A stretch of 64,000 nt of DNA, taken from contig NZ_JADDUE010000001.1 of assembly GCF_016526145.1 (NCBI RefSeq), positions 744,001-808,000 of the forward strand, read 5' to 3'. Shown one piece after another: positions 1 through 11,953 of the stretch (position 1 is its first letter; each line of letters opens with the position of its first letter). The translations under genes were made by a program, and so were the position numbers. Origin of the DNA: Saccharopolyspora galaxeae. GTDB taxonomy: Bacteria; Actinomycetota; Actinomycetes; Mycobacteriales; Pseudonocardiaceae. The notes under the pieces were generated by a model, which had not been told where the DNA came from, ran no database searches, and was given only the letters and a program-made list of their open reading frames with translations.

Positions 1-2
1 TC

Positions 3-425
3 GCCGACAGCGCGCTTCAGGAGAACCGCACCGGAGACGCGAAGCAGGCGCTGGAGCGCGCGCTGGAGCACATGAAGGCGGTCGAGGACGGGCAACGACT
101 CGACCAGCTGCGAAGCACCCATCGGGAGCTGCTGCGGCGCTACGAGGGGGGCACTTCCCCGTCGGAACCCTCGACCTCGGAGACCTCCACCAGCACGCAC
201 CAGCCCACGAGCATGACGCCGAGCCCGCCGCCGTCGCAGCTGCCGCTGCCGCCGCCGGAACCGTCGGTGCCGCCGACGACCCCGAGCACGCCCAGCTCCT
301 CGCAGGTGCCGACGACATCGCCGAGCGCGCCGAGCGAGACCAGCGGCACCTCGGACCGGCCATCCAGCGGGATCGGCACGACCGGCGGGATGACCTCGGA
401 CTCGAACAGCTTCTTCCCGAACTGA
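3..425 (+). CDS. C-terminal part of a probable anti-sigma-D factor (RsdA-like), 5' truncated by the window
   Basis: Only the last 140 codons are visible; the frame is open from base 3. It begins with a charged helical stretch (residues 1-48, rich in E, R, L and Q) and ends in a long Pro/Ser/Thr-rich low-complexity tail that would suit an extracytoplasmic or linker region. No enzymatic motif is visible. The assignment is by position: in mycobacteria the order sigD, rsdA, DUF5319 (opposite strand), guaB, guaB3, choD is conserved, and the downstream five genes here match it. The sigma-binding N-terminus and membrane segment would lie outside the window, so the identity is inferred from synteny. 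Confidence 0.55.
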   Translation, partial: ADSALQENRTGDAKQALERALEHMKAVEDGQRLDQLRSTHRELLRRYEGGTSPSEPSTSETSTSTHQPTSMTPSPPPSQLPLPPPEPSVPPTTPSTPSSSQVPTTSPSAPSETSGTSDRPSSGIGTTGGMTSDSNSFFPN

Positions 426-620
426 GCCGCCGCGCGGTTCGGCCGGAGCGGCGCAAGCGCCGCCAGGATCCGGTCGAACCGTCCGGAGGCGGGAGGCGGA
501 CCGTCCGGCGGCAGGGTCTTCCGGACGCGGTCTCAGGCACCACGTGTACTCAGGCACCGCTGCAGCGGTACGGGTGCTGCGCGCGGACGCGCGGAGCGGA
601 ATCGGCGACGGCGACCGGCG

Positions 621-1022
621 TCAGCGGGTGTTCTCGTTCTCCGTCTCGGTGACGCCGTCGGCGAACCCGCGGCAGTACTCCCAGCTCACGTAATGGCTCG
701 GGTCCGGGGAGTAGGCGGGTTCGTGCGGGCGCATCCGCCCGTCGTGCAGCAGCTGCTCCAAGCTGGAGCGCAGCAGTTCCCAGTCGTGGTAGTGCGGCTC
801 GCCGCAGTCGGTGCAGTCCACGACGATCCCGCGGACCCCGCGCGGCTCCAGCAGCGCTTGGTAGACGGCGAGGTCGGTGAGGTCGGACAGCAGCTCGGCG
901 CGTTCGTCCTCACCCAGCGGCGGGCCCTGTTCCGGGTCCTGGTCGTCGAGCGTTCTGCTCGGATCGTCCGGGTCGCCCGCGAACGGGTCTGGGGGCAGCG
1001 GATCGTGCGGCACGGACCGCAC
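621..1022 (-). CDS. DUF5319 family protein
   Basis: Small acidic soluble protein of 133 residues that I recognise as the homologue of M. tuberculosis Rv3412. Visible family features are the N-terminal proline-rich LPPDPFAGDP motif, a CxxC pair (CTDCGEPHYHDW, possibly metal binding), and the C-terminal RPHEPAYSPDP...YVSWEYCRGFADG block. GTG at 1022 is preferred because GAGGTGG lies 8 nt upstream; GTG at 1013 is an alternative. It is convergent with the rsdA-like gene and divergent from guaB, sharing a 235-bp intergenic region. Its function is unknown in the family. The invariable pairing with guaB across actinobacteria suggests positional rather than proven functional linkage. Confidence 0.85.
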   Translation of the reverse strand: MRSVPHDPLPPDPFAGDPDDPSRTLDDQDPEQGPPLGEDERAELLSDLTDLAVYQALLEPRGVRGIVVDCTDCGEPHYHDWELLRSSLEQLLHDGRMRPHEPAYSPDPSHYVSWEYCRGFADGVTETENENTR

Positions 1023-1107
1023 GGTACCGCCCACCTCGCAACCCGGAACCGCTCGGGGCGGCTGCCGCCGCGCGCGTGCGTGCCACCACACCGGGGACCG
1101 CTTGTGA

Positions 1108-2769
<1,662 letters not shown>

Positions 2770-2923
2770 ACGGTCGGCGCAGGTCGCGGGGGCTGTTGAT
2801 GCGCCTGCGCGGCCCGCTCGCCCAGCAGCTCGAACAGCCCGGCAGGCGGCCCGCCTGCGGGTCGCCTGCAAGCAGCAGCGAGAATGTCCGGCCGCAGTTG
2901 CGGTGCCGCGAGGGAGGAACAAG

Positions 2924-4054
2924 GTGCGGGATCTGGTGGAGATCGGCATGGGCCGGACGGCCATGCGCGGCTACGACCTGGACGACATCGAGATCGTGCC
3001 GTCGCGGCGGACCCGTTCGTCGAAGGACGTGTCGCTGTCCTGGCAGATCGACGCCTACCGGTTCGACATCCCGTTGGTGACGCACCCGACGGACGCGGTG
3101 GTCTCGCCGGCGACCGCGATCCGCATCGGTGAGCTCGGCGGGCTCGGCGTGCTCAACGCCGAGGGGCTCTGGGCGCGGCACGCCAACGTCGAAGAACGGC
3201 TGGCCGAGGTGGTGCGCGCCGCCGAGGAGAGCAGCGACCCGGATGCGGCGATGAAGCTGCTGCAGCGGCTGCACGCCGAACCGGTGCGCCGCGACCTGCT
3301 GACCCAGGCGGTCAAGCAGATCAAGGACTCCGGCGTGACCGTGGCCGCCCGGGTGAGCCCGCAGCACGCCGAGGAACTCACCCCCGACCTGCTGGCCGCC
3401 GGGGTCGAGGTGCTGATGGTGCAGGGCACCATCGTCTCGGCCGAGCACGTGGCCAGGGACGGCGAGCCGCTGAACCTGAAGCGGTTCATCGCCGACCTGG
3501 ACGTGCCGGTGATCGCGGGCGGTGTCGGCGACTACCGCACCGCGATGCACCTGATGCGCACCGGCGCCGCGGGCGTGATCGTCGGCTTCGGCCGGTCCCG
3601 GTCGGCCACGACGACGCAGGTGCTGGGCATCGGGGTGCCGATGGCCACCGCGATCGCCGATGCCGCGGCGGCGCGCCGGGACTACCTGGACGAGACCGGC
3701 GGCCGGTACGTGCACGTGCTGGCCGACGGCGCGCTTTCCTACTCGGGCGAGATCGCCAAGGCGATCGCCTGCGGCGCGGACGCGGTGATGCTCGGCGAGG
3801 CGTTGACCGAGGCGTCCGAAGCCCCCGGGCAGGGTTACTACTGGACCGCGGCCGCGGCGCACCCGAGCCTGCCGCGCAGCGAGATCGTCGGGTTCACCGG
3901 TTCCGGCGCCGACCTGGAGACGGTGCTGTACGGGCCGAGCAGCGACCCGTACGGCACGATCAACCTGTTCGGCGGGCTGCGCCGGTCGATGGCGAAGACC
4001 GGATACTCGGAGCTGAAGGAGTTCCAGAAGGTCGGTCTGACGCTGCAGCGGTGA
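2924..4054 (+). CDS. guaB3: GuaB3 family IMP dehydrogenase-like protein
   Basis: 376 residues, an IMPDH/GMPR-type TIM barrel lacking the CBS insertion. Compared with guaB, the loop that should carry the catalytic cysteine reads GRSRSATTTQ, so the nucleophile is replaced. The phosphate-binding VLADGALSYSGEIAKAIACGADAVMLG segment is retained. Together with the missing CBS pair this argues against ordinary IMPDH activity; the actinobacterial GuaB3 role is not established. GTG at 2924 is chosen because GGGAGG lies 6 nt upstream; the longer frame from 2903 has no such site. It follows guaB and precedes two strong hairpins before the choD-like gene. Confidence 0.9.
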   Translation: MRDLVEIGMGRTAMRGYDLDDIEIVPSRRTRSSKDVSLSWQIDAYRFDIPLVTHPTDAVVSPATAIRIGELGGLGVLNAEGLWARHANVEERLAEVVRAAEESSDPDAAMKLLQRLHAEPVRRDLLTQAVKQIKDSGVTVAARVSPQHAEELTPDLLAAGVEVLMVQGTIVSAEHVARDGEPLNLKRFIADLDVPVIAGGVGDYRTAMHLMRTGAAGVIVGFGRSRSATTTQVLGIGVPMATAIADAAAARRDYLDETGGRYVHVLADGALSYSGEIAKAIACGADAVMLGEALTEASEAPGQGYYWTAAAAHPSLPRSEIVGFTGSGADLETVLYGPSSDPYGTINLFGGLRRSMAKTGYSELKEFQKVGLTLQR

Positions 4055-4062
4055 GCGGCGCC

Positions 4063-4120
4063 CGGGAAAGAACCGCGGTTTTTCCCGCCACCGGTACGGA
4101 TCCCGCCAACGGCTTGGCGG
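4063..4120 (+). terminator. Two tandem hairpins between guaB3 and the GMC oxidoreductase
   Basis: The first hairpin pairs CGGGAAAGAACC (4063-4074) with GGTTTTTCCCG (4077-4087) with one bulged base. The second is a perfect 7-bp stem CCGCCAA/TTGGCGG (4103-4109/4114-4120) with a 4-nt loop. They lie just after the guaB3 stop codon and could end or attenuate guaB-guaB3 transcripts ahead of the next gene. Neither is followed by a clear T-run. Confidence 0.55.
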
Positions 4121-4143
4121 CAACCTCTGGCTACCGGTGAGTA

Positions 4144-5883
4144 ATGGCGTCTAACGTGAGGCGCATGGCTTCCAGCAACGGTGCTCTTGGTCACCAAGAT
4201 CGGCAGAACCACTACGACGTCGTCGTGATCGGCTCCGGTTTCGGCGGGAGCGTCGCCGCGCTGCGGCTGACCGAGAAGGGCTACCGCGTTGCCGTGCTGG
4301 AGGCGGGGCGCCGGTTCGCCGACGACGAGTTCGCCGAGACCTCGTGGGACCTGCGCCGGTTCCTGTGGGCGCCGCAGTTCGGCTGCTACGGGATCCAGCG
4401 CATCCACCTGCTGCGGGACTGCCTGATCCTGGCCGGCTCCGGGGTCGGCGGTGGGTCGCTGGTGTACGCGAACACGCTGTACCGGCCGCTGCGGCCGTTC
4501 TACGAGGACTCGCAGTGGGCGCACATCACCGACTGGGAGGGCGAGCTCGCGCCGCACTACGACCAGGCCAGCCGGATGCTCGGGGTGGTGACCAACCCGA
4601 GCACCACGCCGTCGGACGAGGTGATGAAGCAGGTCGCCGCGGACATGGGCGTCGGCGGCAGCTACCACTCGACCCCGGTGGGGGTGCACTTCGGTTCGCC
4701 GGGCGAGACCGCCGAAGACCCGTACTTCGGCGGGGCCGGGCCGCAGCGCACCGGGTGCACCGAGTGCGGCGCGTGCATGACCGGCTGCCGCGTCGGCGCG
4801 AAGAACACGCTGGTGAAGAACTACCTCTACCTCGCCGAGGCCGGAGGTGCGGAGGTGTTCCCGATGACCACGGTGCACCGCCTGGCCGAAGGCTCCGGCG
4901 GGGGCTGGCGCATCGGCACCCGGCGCACCGGCGCGAAGATGTCGCTGGGCAGCAAGGTCTTCACCGCCGATCAAGTCGTGCTGGCGGCCGGTACCTGGGG
5001 CACCCAGAACCTGCTGCACCGCTCGCGGGACCGCGGGGACCTGCCGCGGATGTCGGCCAAGCTCGGCGAGTTGACCCGCACCAACTCCGAGGCGATCATC
5101 GGTGCGCAGGTGCCGGACGTGGGGGAGCGGAACTTCTCCGAGGGCGTCGCGATCACCTCGTCGTTCCACCCGGACGACGACACGCACATCGAACCCGTCC
5201 GCTACGGCAAGGGCAGCAACGCGATGGGGCTGCTGCAGACCTTCCCGACTCGCGGTGACGACCCGTCGCCGCGCTGGCGGCAGTGGTTGCGGTTCGTGCG
5301 CAAGAACCCGGTGGAGGCCGTGAAGATGGCCGTGGTGCGCCGGTGGAGCGAGCGCACGATCATCCTGCTGGTGATGCAGAGCCTGGACAATTCGCTGATC
5401 ACGCGGGTCAAGCGCGGGCTGTTCGGTTCGCGGCTGACCTCGCGGCAGGGCCACGGCGCGCCGAACCCGGCCTACATCCCGGCCGGTGAGGAGGCCAACC
5501 GCCGCACCGCGGAGAAGATCGGCGGCATCGCGGGCGGTACCTGGGGCGAGCTGATGGACATCCCGATGACCGCGCACTTCATCGGCGGTTGCCCGATCGG
5601 GGAGGACGCCGAGCACGGTGTGATCGACCCGTACCACCGGGCCTACGGACACCCGACGCTGTCGGTCGTGGACGGCTCGGCGATCACCGCGAACCTCGGT
5701 GTGAACCCGTCGCTGACGATCACCGCGCAGGCCGAGCGGGCGTTCTCGATGTGGCCGAACAAGGGCGAGCAGGATCCGAGGGCCGAGCAGTCCGAGGGCT
5801 ATCGGCGGGTGGATCCGGTCGCGCCGAAGTCGCCCGCGGTGCCTTCCGAGGCTCCCGCAGCGCTGCGCCTCCCGCTGGTCTAG
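4144..5883 (+). CDS. choD: GMC-type oxidoreductase, ChoD (cholesterol oxidase)-like
   Basis: 579 residues, the FAD-dependent glucose-methanol-choline oxidoreductase family. The Rossmann motif [13 protein letters not shown] is near residue 30, a second glycine-rich loop [14 protein letters not shown] near residue 100, and the C-terminal [20 protein letters not shown] block carries the family active-site region. It closely resembles mycobacterial ChoD along its length, including the terminal EAPAALRL motif. No Tat or Sec signal is seen. A Cys-rich segment [12 protein letters not shown] (about residues 205-216) has ferredoxin-like spacing. ATG at 4144 or an internal ATG at 4168 could both start the protein. 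A physiological steroid substrate is not shown by the sequence. Confidence 0.85.
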   Translation: MASNVRRMASSNGALGHQDRQNHYDVVVIGSGFGGSVAALRLTEKGYRVAVLEAGRRFADDEFAETSWDLRRFLWAPQFGCYGIQRIHLLRDCLILAGSGVGGGSLVYANTLYRPLRPFYEDSQWAHITDWEGELAPHYDQASRMLGVVTNPSTTPSDEVMKQVAADMGVGGSYHSTPVGVHFGSPGETAEDPYFGGAGPQRTGCTECGACMTGCRVGAKNTLVKNYLYLAEAGGAEVFPMTTVHRLAEGSGGGWRIGTRRTGAKMSLGSKVFTADQVVLAAGTWGTQNLLHRSRDRGDLPRMSAKLGELTRTNSEAIIGAQVPDVGERNFSEGVAITSSFHPDDDTHIEPVRYGKGSNAMGLLQTFPTRGDDPSPRWRQWLRFVRKNPVEAVKMAVVRRWSERTIILLVMQSLDNSLITRVKRGLFGSRLTSRQGHGAPNPAYIPAGEEANRRTAEKIGGIAGGTWGELMDIPMTAHFIGGCPIGEDAEHGVIDPYHRAYGHPTLSVVDGSAITANLGVNPSLTITAQAERAFSMWPNKGEQDPRAEQSEGYRRVDPVAPKSPAVPSEAPAALRLPLV

Positions 5884-5965
5884 CCGAGCGCCCGGCCGAC
5901 ACGCGCCACCGCCACCCGACCCGGTCGGAATCTTCGGAGCGAACGGACTCATCGCCCGATCTGTT

Positions 5966-5980
5966 CGGACCGGCGGTCCG
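5966..5980. promoter_or_regulatory. 15-bp palindrome CGGACCG-G-CGGTCCG upstream of guaA
   Basis: A perfect 7-bp inverted repeat with a one-base centre, in the 263-bp gap between the choD-like gene and guaA. It could be part of a terminator or an operator; no partner site was found in the gap. Confidence 0.3.
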
Positions 5981-6146
5981 TGCACTCGGATCTGTCTGCC
6001 CGGGTGGGGTGGTGTTCGGGCGCGTCGGCGGAATGCAGGAGCGGGTCTGGCGAGTCGGCGGTCGCGAGGGCGGAGGTGCTGCCCTGGTGGCCTCGGCCAG
6101 CTGGGATGATGGCGGTAGCGCCCGCATCCCTGGAGGTTTCGACGAC

Positions 6147-7742
<1,596 letters not shown>

Positions 7743-7755
7743 TCCGCGGCCGGGC

Positions 7756-7806
7756 GTGAGCGAGCGGGCCGTTCGTCCGGACAGGCCGGGCGAACGGTCC
7801 GCTCAC
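7756..7806 (+). terminator. Hairpin terminator after guaA (repeated element type)
   Basis: Arms GTGAGCGAGCGGGCCGTTCG (7756-7775) and CGAACGGTCCGCTCAC (7791-7806) pair with a 4-nt bulge and one G.U pair. It lies between convergent guaA and the GH16 gene. A second hairpin built from almost the same arms occurs at 48497-48545. Confidence 0.7.
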
Positions 7807-7883
7807 TCATTCCTCGCGGTCGCGTGCGTCGAAGGCGCGGGTCACGACGCGCGCGATCGGGGAGACCGGGCGCTGCTGAGCGC

Positions 7884-8798
7884 TCAGCCCTGCTCGACCT
7901 TGACCCAGTCGACCAGGTAGCGGGCGCTTCCCGCGGCCACCTTGTCAACGGATTCCTGCGGCAGTCCGAAATAGGGTTCGGTGACGCCGTTGACGCCGTT
8001 CGGGAACTGCCCGCCGAGCGCGAAGTTCAGAATCATGAACTGCGGGTCGTCGTAGACCCAGCTCCAGCCGTTCTGCTCCATTTCGGCCTTGGTGATCTGG
8101 TAGAACTGCTTGCCGTCGACGGAGAAGGTGAACCCTTCCGGCGTCCAGTCCACCTTGTAGTCGTGCCAGTCGGCCGGGTCCATTCCGTCGAATTGCTGCT
8201 TGCCGGTGATCGGGGTGTCGCCGTTGTACTCGGGGCCGTGCAGCGCGGAGCTGGTCCACGGTTCGCCGACGTTTTCCATGACGTCGACTTCACCGCACTG
8301 CGGCCAGGACACCTCGTCGATGTTCGAGCCCAGCGACCACCAGGCGGGCCACAGGCCCGGGCTGCTGCCGCCCTCGGGCAGCTTCAGCCGCGCCGAATAG
8401 CTGCCGTAGGTGAACTCGTACTTGTCCTGCGTGCTGAGCCTGCCGGACTGGAAGTCGTAGGTGTTCCCGTCCGGGGCCTGGAAACCGGGGTTGTACCGGG
8501 GGTGCAGGGCCAGCGCGCCGTTCTGCGCGCCGGTGGCGGCGTCGTCCTGGTCCAGGTAGATCGTCTCGGGGGAGTCGACGTAGGCCTGCTGCTCCTGGTT
8601 GACGGTGTCGAAGTTCTCCCCGGTGACCTCCACCTGCCACTTGGACCGGTCGAGCTCGGAGCCGGAGAAGTCGTCGAAGAACACTTGCTTTTTCGGTGCG
8701 GCCGGCTGCGGGGCCGGATTCGCAGCCGCGGTGGCGAACGGGAGCAAGCACAGCGCGGCGAGCGCGGTGCCTGCCGCCTTGAATCCGGTGCGGGACAC
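7884..8798 (-). CDS. Secreted glycoside hydrolase family 16 (endo-beta-1,3-glucanase type)
   Basis: 304 residues. A Sec-type signal peptide (residues 1-26: basic start, hydrophobic ALAALCLLPFATAAA core, AxA cleavage region) precedes a single GH16 jelly-roll. The catalytic signature EVDVME puts the nucleophile at E170, the assisting Asp at D172 and the acid/base at E175. The extra Met is the beta-bulge form seen in laminarinases rather than lichenases. Aromatic subsite residues are seen in GLWPAWWSLG. GTG at 8798 has AAGGAG 7 nt upstream. No carbohydrate-binding module follows. Likely role: extracellular degradation of fungal or plant beta-1,3-glucans. Confidence 0.92.
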   Translation of the reverse strand: MSRTGFKAAGTALAALCLLPFATAAANPAPQPAAPKKQVFFDDFSGSELDRSKWQVEVTGENFDTVNQEQQAYVDSPETIYLDQDDAATGAQNGALALHPRYNPGFQAPDGNTYDFQSGRLSTQDKYEFTYGSYSARLKLPEGGSSPGLWPAWWSLGSNIDEVSWPQCGEVDVMENVGEPWTSSALHGPEYNGDTPITGKQQFDGMDPADWHDYKVDWTPEGFTFSVDGKQFYQITKAEMEQNGWSWVYDDPQFMILNFALGGQFPNGVNGVTEPYFGLPQESVDKVAAGSARYLVDWVKVEQG

Positions 8799-9099
8799 GG
8801 AAAGTCTCCTTCGGCAGGATCGAACGGTGCGCGCCACCGGTATGGGCTGCGCACCGGAAACGGTTCGGTGCAGGCTATATCGATGCAGCCCGCGCGCAAT
8901 TCCGCCGATCGGCTGCAACGCGGAGTCGCACCAACTCCACCGGTCCCGTTTTTGCCACTTTCCGCGGCCGAATTCCACGGGATTCGCGGAATTCCCGGCC
9001 GGACTCGGGATGCGCCGCCGCACCGGTCGCACGCCGCGGCCGGGCGCGATGGATGCGCGGGCGAGCAGTGCCTGCGTGCGTTCGGTGCGCGGCGCGGTA
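8799..9099. other. Gene-free 301 bp upstream of the GH16 gene
   Basis: No convincing gene. It holds the GH16 ribosome site and an inverted repeat GCACCG-N9-CGGTGC (8851-8871). The repeat encloses a GAAACGGTTC core that could be a repressor operator for the glucanase; this is only a suggestion. Confidence 0.4.
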
Positions 9100-9303
9100 T
9101 CAGCGGCGGCGCATCGAGACCACCAGCAGGATCAGCCCGACGAACACCGCGATGCCCGCCAGCGACCACTCCATCCAGAAGTCCTCCGTACCGCCGAGCA
9201 GCAACGAACCGGCGAGCAGCAGCGCCAGCGCACCCGCGACCAGCAGCACGGTGTCGGGTTTCGTGTGGTCGTCGCCGTTCGCGCGAGAATCGTCGTCAGC
9301 CAC
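9100..9303 (-). CDS. Small two-helix membrane protein
   Basis: 67 residues with two predicted membrane helices (VLLVAGALALLLAGSLLLGG and SLAGIAVFVGLILLVVSM), a charged polar N-terminus and a basic RRR C-terminus. It starts at GTG 9303, overlapping the last 8 bases of the upstream LiaF/PspC-like gene, so the two are probably translationally coupled. No family recognised. Its place at the end of an envelope-stress operon suggests an accessory membrane component; no function can be read from the sequence. Confidence 0.7.
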   Translation of the reverse strand: MADDDSRANGDDHTKPDTVLLVAGALALLLAGSLLLGGTEDFWMEWSLAGIAVFVGLILLVVSMRRR

Positions 9304-10468
9304 GGAGCACCTCCACGCGCCCGTTCGCAGTGGTCAAGTCGAGTTCGACGTGTCCGCCACCGGGTCCGTCCGGGCCGTTGTCGGTGACGCTGATCCGGCT
9401 GTTGCTGCCGTTCGCCTGCGAGCCCAGGCATTCGACGGACCCGCCGTCGGCGCCGCATTCCGCGGTGACGTCCACGTTCGGCGGCAGCAGCACGCGGATC
9501 AGGCCGTTGGTCGTTTCCGCGCTGGTCGCGACGCTCTCGCCGGTCGGCATGCGCAGCGGCCGGAGGTCGAGCGAGATCAAGCGCGAGCCGCCCTGGTAGG
9601 AACCTTCGAGGTCGGCCGGGCTGGCGGCGACGACGATCCGGTCCGCGTCGACCTGCGGCGGCCGGTAGTTCACCTCCCGGTGCTCCTCGTTCATGCCGAG
9701 CAGCAGCGCCAGCGCTCCGACCGGCAGCGCGAACGCGATCAGCCCGCGGCCGCCGTGCAGGAACGCGCCGACCAGCATCCCGACGCCGAGCACGCCCAGC
9801 GCTACCGCGAGCGCCCTTTCGTCGCCGCCTTCGTAGACCGCGGCCGCCGCGGCCAACACGGCGAGCAGCACCGTCCCCCAGGTGATCCAGTGCCGCTTGC
9901 GCGGCGGCTCAGCCTGCGCTTCCGGCGGCTCGGGGAGGTCCCAGGCGAACGGGGCGGCGCCGAGCGGGTCCCACGCCGGTGGCTGCTCCGCGGACGACCC
10001 GCTACGGGCCTCGGCCGCGGAGTCCGCGTAGACCCACACGTTGTCCTGCTGCGGCCGTTCCGGTGCCGAACCGCGAATCGCTCGGTCCTGGTAGTTGCGG
10101 TGCAGCAAGAACAGCGCCGCGAGCCCCGCGGCGAACGCGACGAGTCCGACCGAGTGCAGCGACGCGAACGCGATCGGTGCCCCGAACAGCACCACGAGCA
10201 CGACTCCCAGCACCGACAGGGCCTGCCGCGTGCCGCTGGTGACCCGCGACTGCTCCGGCGGCAGCACGAGCCAGCCCAGCAGGTACAGCGCGATCCCGGC
10301 GCCACCGGTCAGCAGTGCCACGATGAACACCACCCGCACCAGCACCGGATCGATGCCGTAGCGCTGCCCGATGGCCGCCGACACCCCGGCGATCTTGCGG
10401 CCGTGGCGCGGCCGGGCCGGTCGGCTCTCCCACATCTCGCGCAGTGTGTCGCGGACGCTCCCAGTCAT
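9296..10468 (-). CDS. PspC-domain, LiaF-like membrane protein
   Basis: 390 residues. An N-terminal PspC domain (about residues 15-70, GRKIAGVSAAIGQRYGID followed by a hydrophobic helix) is followed by several membrane helices. A C-terminal soluble domain (LIRVLLPPNVDVTAEC region) has the look of the LiaF/DUF4097 beta-helix that senses envelope damage. ATG at 10468 was chosen because PspC homology begins there. It is divergent from a PspC-histidine kinase gene across a 120-bp region containing an inverted repeat. By analogy with LiaFSR it may modulate that kinase; this is inference. Confidence 0.85.
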   Translation of the reverse strand: MTGSVRDTLREMWESRPARPRHGRKIAGVSAAIGQRYGIDPVLVRVVFIVALLTGGAGIALYLLGWLVLPPEQSRVTSGTRQALSVLGVVLVVLFGAPIAFASLHSVGLVAFAAGLAALFLLHRNYQDRAIRGSAPERPQQDNVWVYADSAAEARSGSSAEQPPAWDPLGAAPFAWDLPEPPEAQAEPPRKRHWITWGTVLLAVLAAAAAVYEGGDERALAVALGVLGVGMLVGAFLHGGRGLIAFALPVGALALLLGMNEEHREVNYRPPQVDADRIVVAASPADLEGSYQGGSRLISLDLRPLRMPTGESVATSAETTNGLIRVLLPPNVDVTAECGADGGSVECLGSQANGSNSRISVTDNGPDGPGGGHVELDLTTANGRVEVLRG

Positions 10469-10502
10469 GCCGCCGACTATCCGCGAGCGCCGCGGCCCGG
10501 CA

Positions 10503-10554
10503 CATCGGGGAAATCCCTGACCGCGACGGGTGCTGCCCTGGAGATTCCCCGATG
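10503..10554. promoter_or_regulatory. Inverted repeat in the divergent pspC/kinase promoter region
   Basis: CATCGGGGAAATC (10503-10515) and GATTCCCCGATG (10543-10554) are inverted copies differing by one base and separated by 27 bp. They lie midway between the two divergent PspC-domain genes. The placement suits binding of the adjacent LuxR-type response regulator to control both promoters. Confidence 0.5.
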
Positions 10555-10588
10555 ACCGCGCTCGCGTGCGCGTGGAACCATCGAGTTC

Positions 10589-11953
10589 GTGAGCATCCGG
10601 TCCCGGAAACGAACCGACGCGGCTTCCGAGCGTAGTGCGGCGCCCGACCGCAGCGGAGCACACCGCGTCCTCGCCCATCCGAAGCTGTACCGGCGGCGCG
10701 GCGGGCGACTGATCGCCGGGGTGTGCGGCGGGATCGCCGACCACCTGGACGTTTCGGTGCTGTGGGTGCGCGCGGTGTTCGCCGTGCTCGCCGCGTTCGG
10801 CGGGGCCGGCGTGCTGGCCTACGGGATCCTGTGGGTCTTCGTGCCGCAGAGCAGCGGTGCGGAGCGGCCGCTGTCGGACCGGGAGCGCCAGCAGGGGCTC
10901 GGGCTGATCATCCTCGGAATCGGGCTGGTGGCCGCCGTCGCTCTGCTGGGCATCCTGCCCGGCTGGCTGACCGGGCCGCTCGGGGTCGCGCTGGTCGGTG
11001 CCGCCGTGGTGTGGCGGGAAGCCGACGAGTCGCAGCGCAGGCGCTGGCGGGAAGGCGCCCGGTCCGGCATGGCGGGCGCGGTGCTCGGCGGTGGCGGTCG
11101 CTCGGCCGTGGTGCGGATCGTCTCGGGCGCAGCGCTGGTGGTGATCGGCGCCGTGGTGTTCCTGGGTGGGTCCGCCAGCGTGAGCGATCTGCGGTTCGCG
11201 CTGCTGTCCACGATGACCGCGCTGGTCGGCGCGGCGGTGCTGACCGTGCCGTGGTGGATGCGGCTGGTGCGGGACCTGAACGTGGAGCGCGCGGGCCGGG
11301 TCCGCTCGCAGGAGCGCGCCGAGATCGCCGCGCACCTGCACGACTCGGTGCTGCAGACGCTCGCGCTGATCCAGAAGCAGGCGGGTTCGGAGCGCGAGGT
11401 GCGCAGGCTCGCCCGCGGGCAGGAGCGGGAGCTGCGGAACTGGCTCTACGGCCCGGACGGGTACGGGCGCGGCGGTTCCGGGCAGGGGGCCGGCCAGGTC
11501 GAGCCGGCCGGGCAGGAGCAGGCCGCGACGCTCTCGGCGCAGCTGACCGAAGCGTTCGGGGAGATCGAGGACGCCTTCGCGATCGAGGTGCAGCACGTCG
11601 TGGTCGGCGACTGCGAGCTCGACGAGCGGCTCACGGCGCTGCTGGCCGCCGCGCGCGAGGCCGTGGTGAACTCCGCCAAGCATTCGGGCACCGGTGAGGT
11701 CAGCGTCTACGCGGAAGTCGAACCCGAACAGGTCTCGATCTTCGTGCGGGACCGCGGCACGGGATTCGACCCGGAAGCGGTGCCCGCCGACCGGCATGGC
11801 TTGGCCGACTCGATCCGGGGCAGGATGGGGCGCAACGGCGGCGCCGTGCGGCTCAAGACCGCCCCCGGCTCTGGCACCGAAGTGCAACTGGACATGCCCC
11901 GGCAGGCGCACCGGCGAGCCGAGGGCGGGCCGACCAAGGAGGACCAGTCGTGA
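10589..11953 (+). CDS. PspC-domain sensor histidine kinase (LiaS/NarL-type)
   Basis: 454 residues. An N-terminal PspC domain (KLYRRRGGRLIAGVCGGIADHLDVSVLWVR) is followed by about five membrane helices. Then comes a HisKA_3 dimerisation segment, EIAAHLHDSVLQTLALIQ, with the phospho-accepting His in HLHDS. A HATPase domain has the N-box AREAVVNSAKHSG and a G-box DRGTGFD. It starts at GTG 10589 and overlaps the next gene by 4 bases (GTGA). Fusion of PspC to the kinase and a separate divergent PspC/LiaF-like protein indicate a membrane-stress two-component system. Confidence 0.92.
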   Translation: MSIRSRKRTDAASERSAAPDRSGAHRVLAHPKLYRRRGGRLIAGVCGGIADHLDVSVLWVRAVFAVLAAFGGAGVLAYGILWVFVPQSSGAERPLSDRERQQGLGLIILGIGLVAAVALLGILPGWLTGPLGVALVGAAVVWREADESQRRRWREGARSGMAGAVLGGGGRSAVVRIVSGAALVVIGAVVFLGGSASVSDLRFALLSTMTALVGAAVLTVPWWMRLVRDLNVERAGRVRSQERAEIAAHLHDSVLQTLALIQKQAGSEREVRRLARGQERELRNWLYGPDGYGRGGSGQGAGQVEPAGQEQAATLSAQLTEAFGEIEDAFAIEVQHVVVGDCELDERLTALLAAAREAVVNSAKHSGTGEVSVYAEVEPEQVSIFVRDRGTGFDPEAVPADRHGLADSIRGRMGRNGGAVRLKTAPGSGTEVQLDMPRQAHRRAEGGPTKEDQS

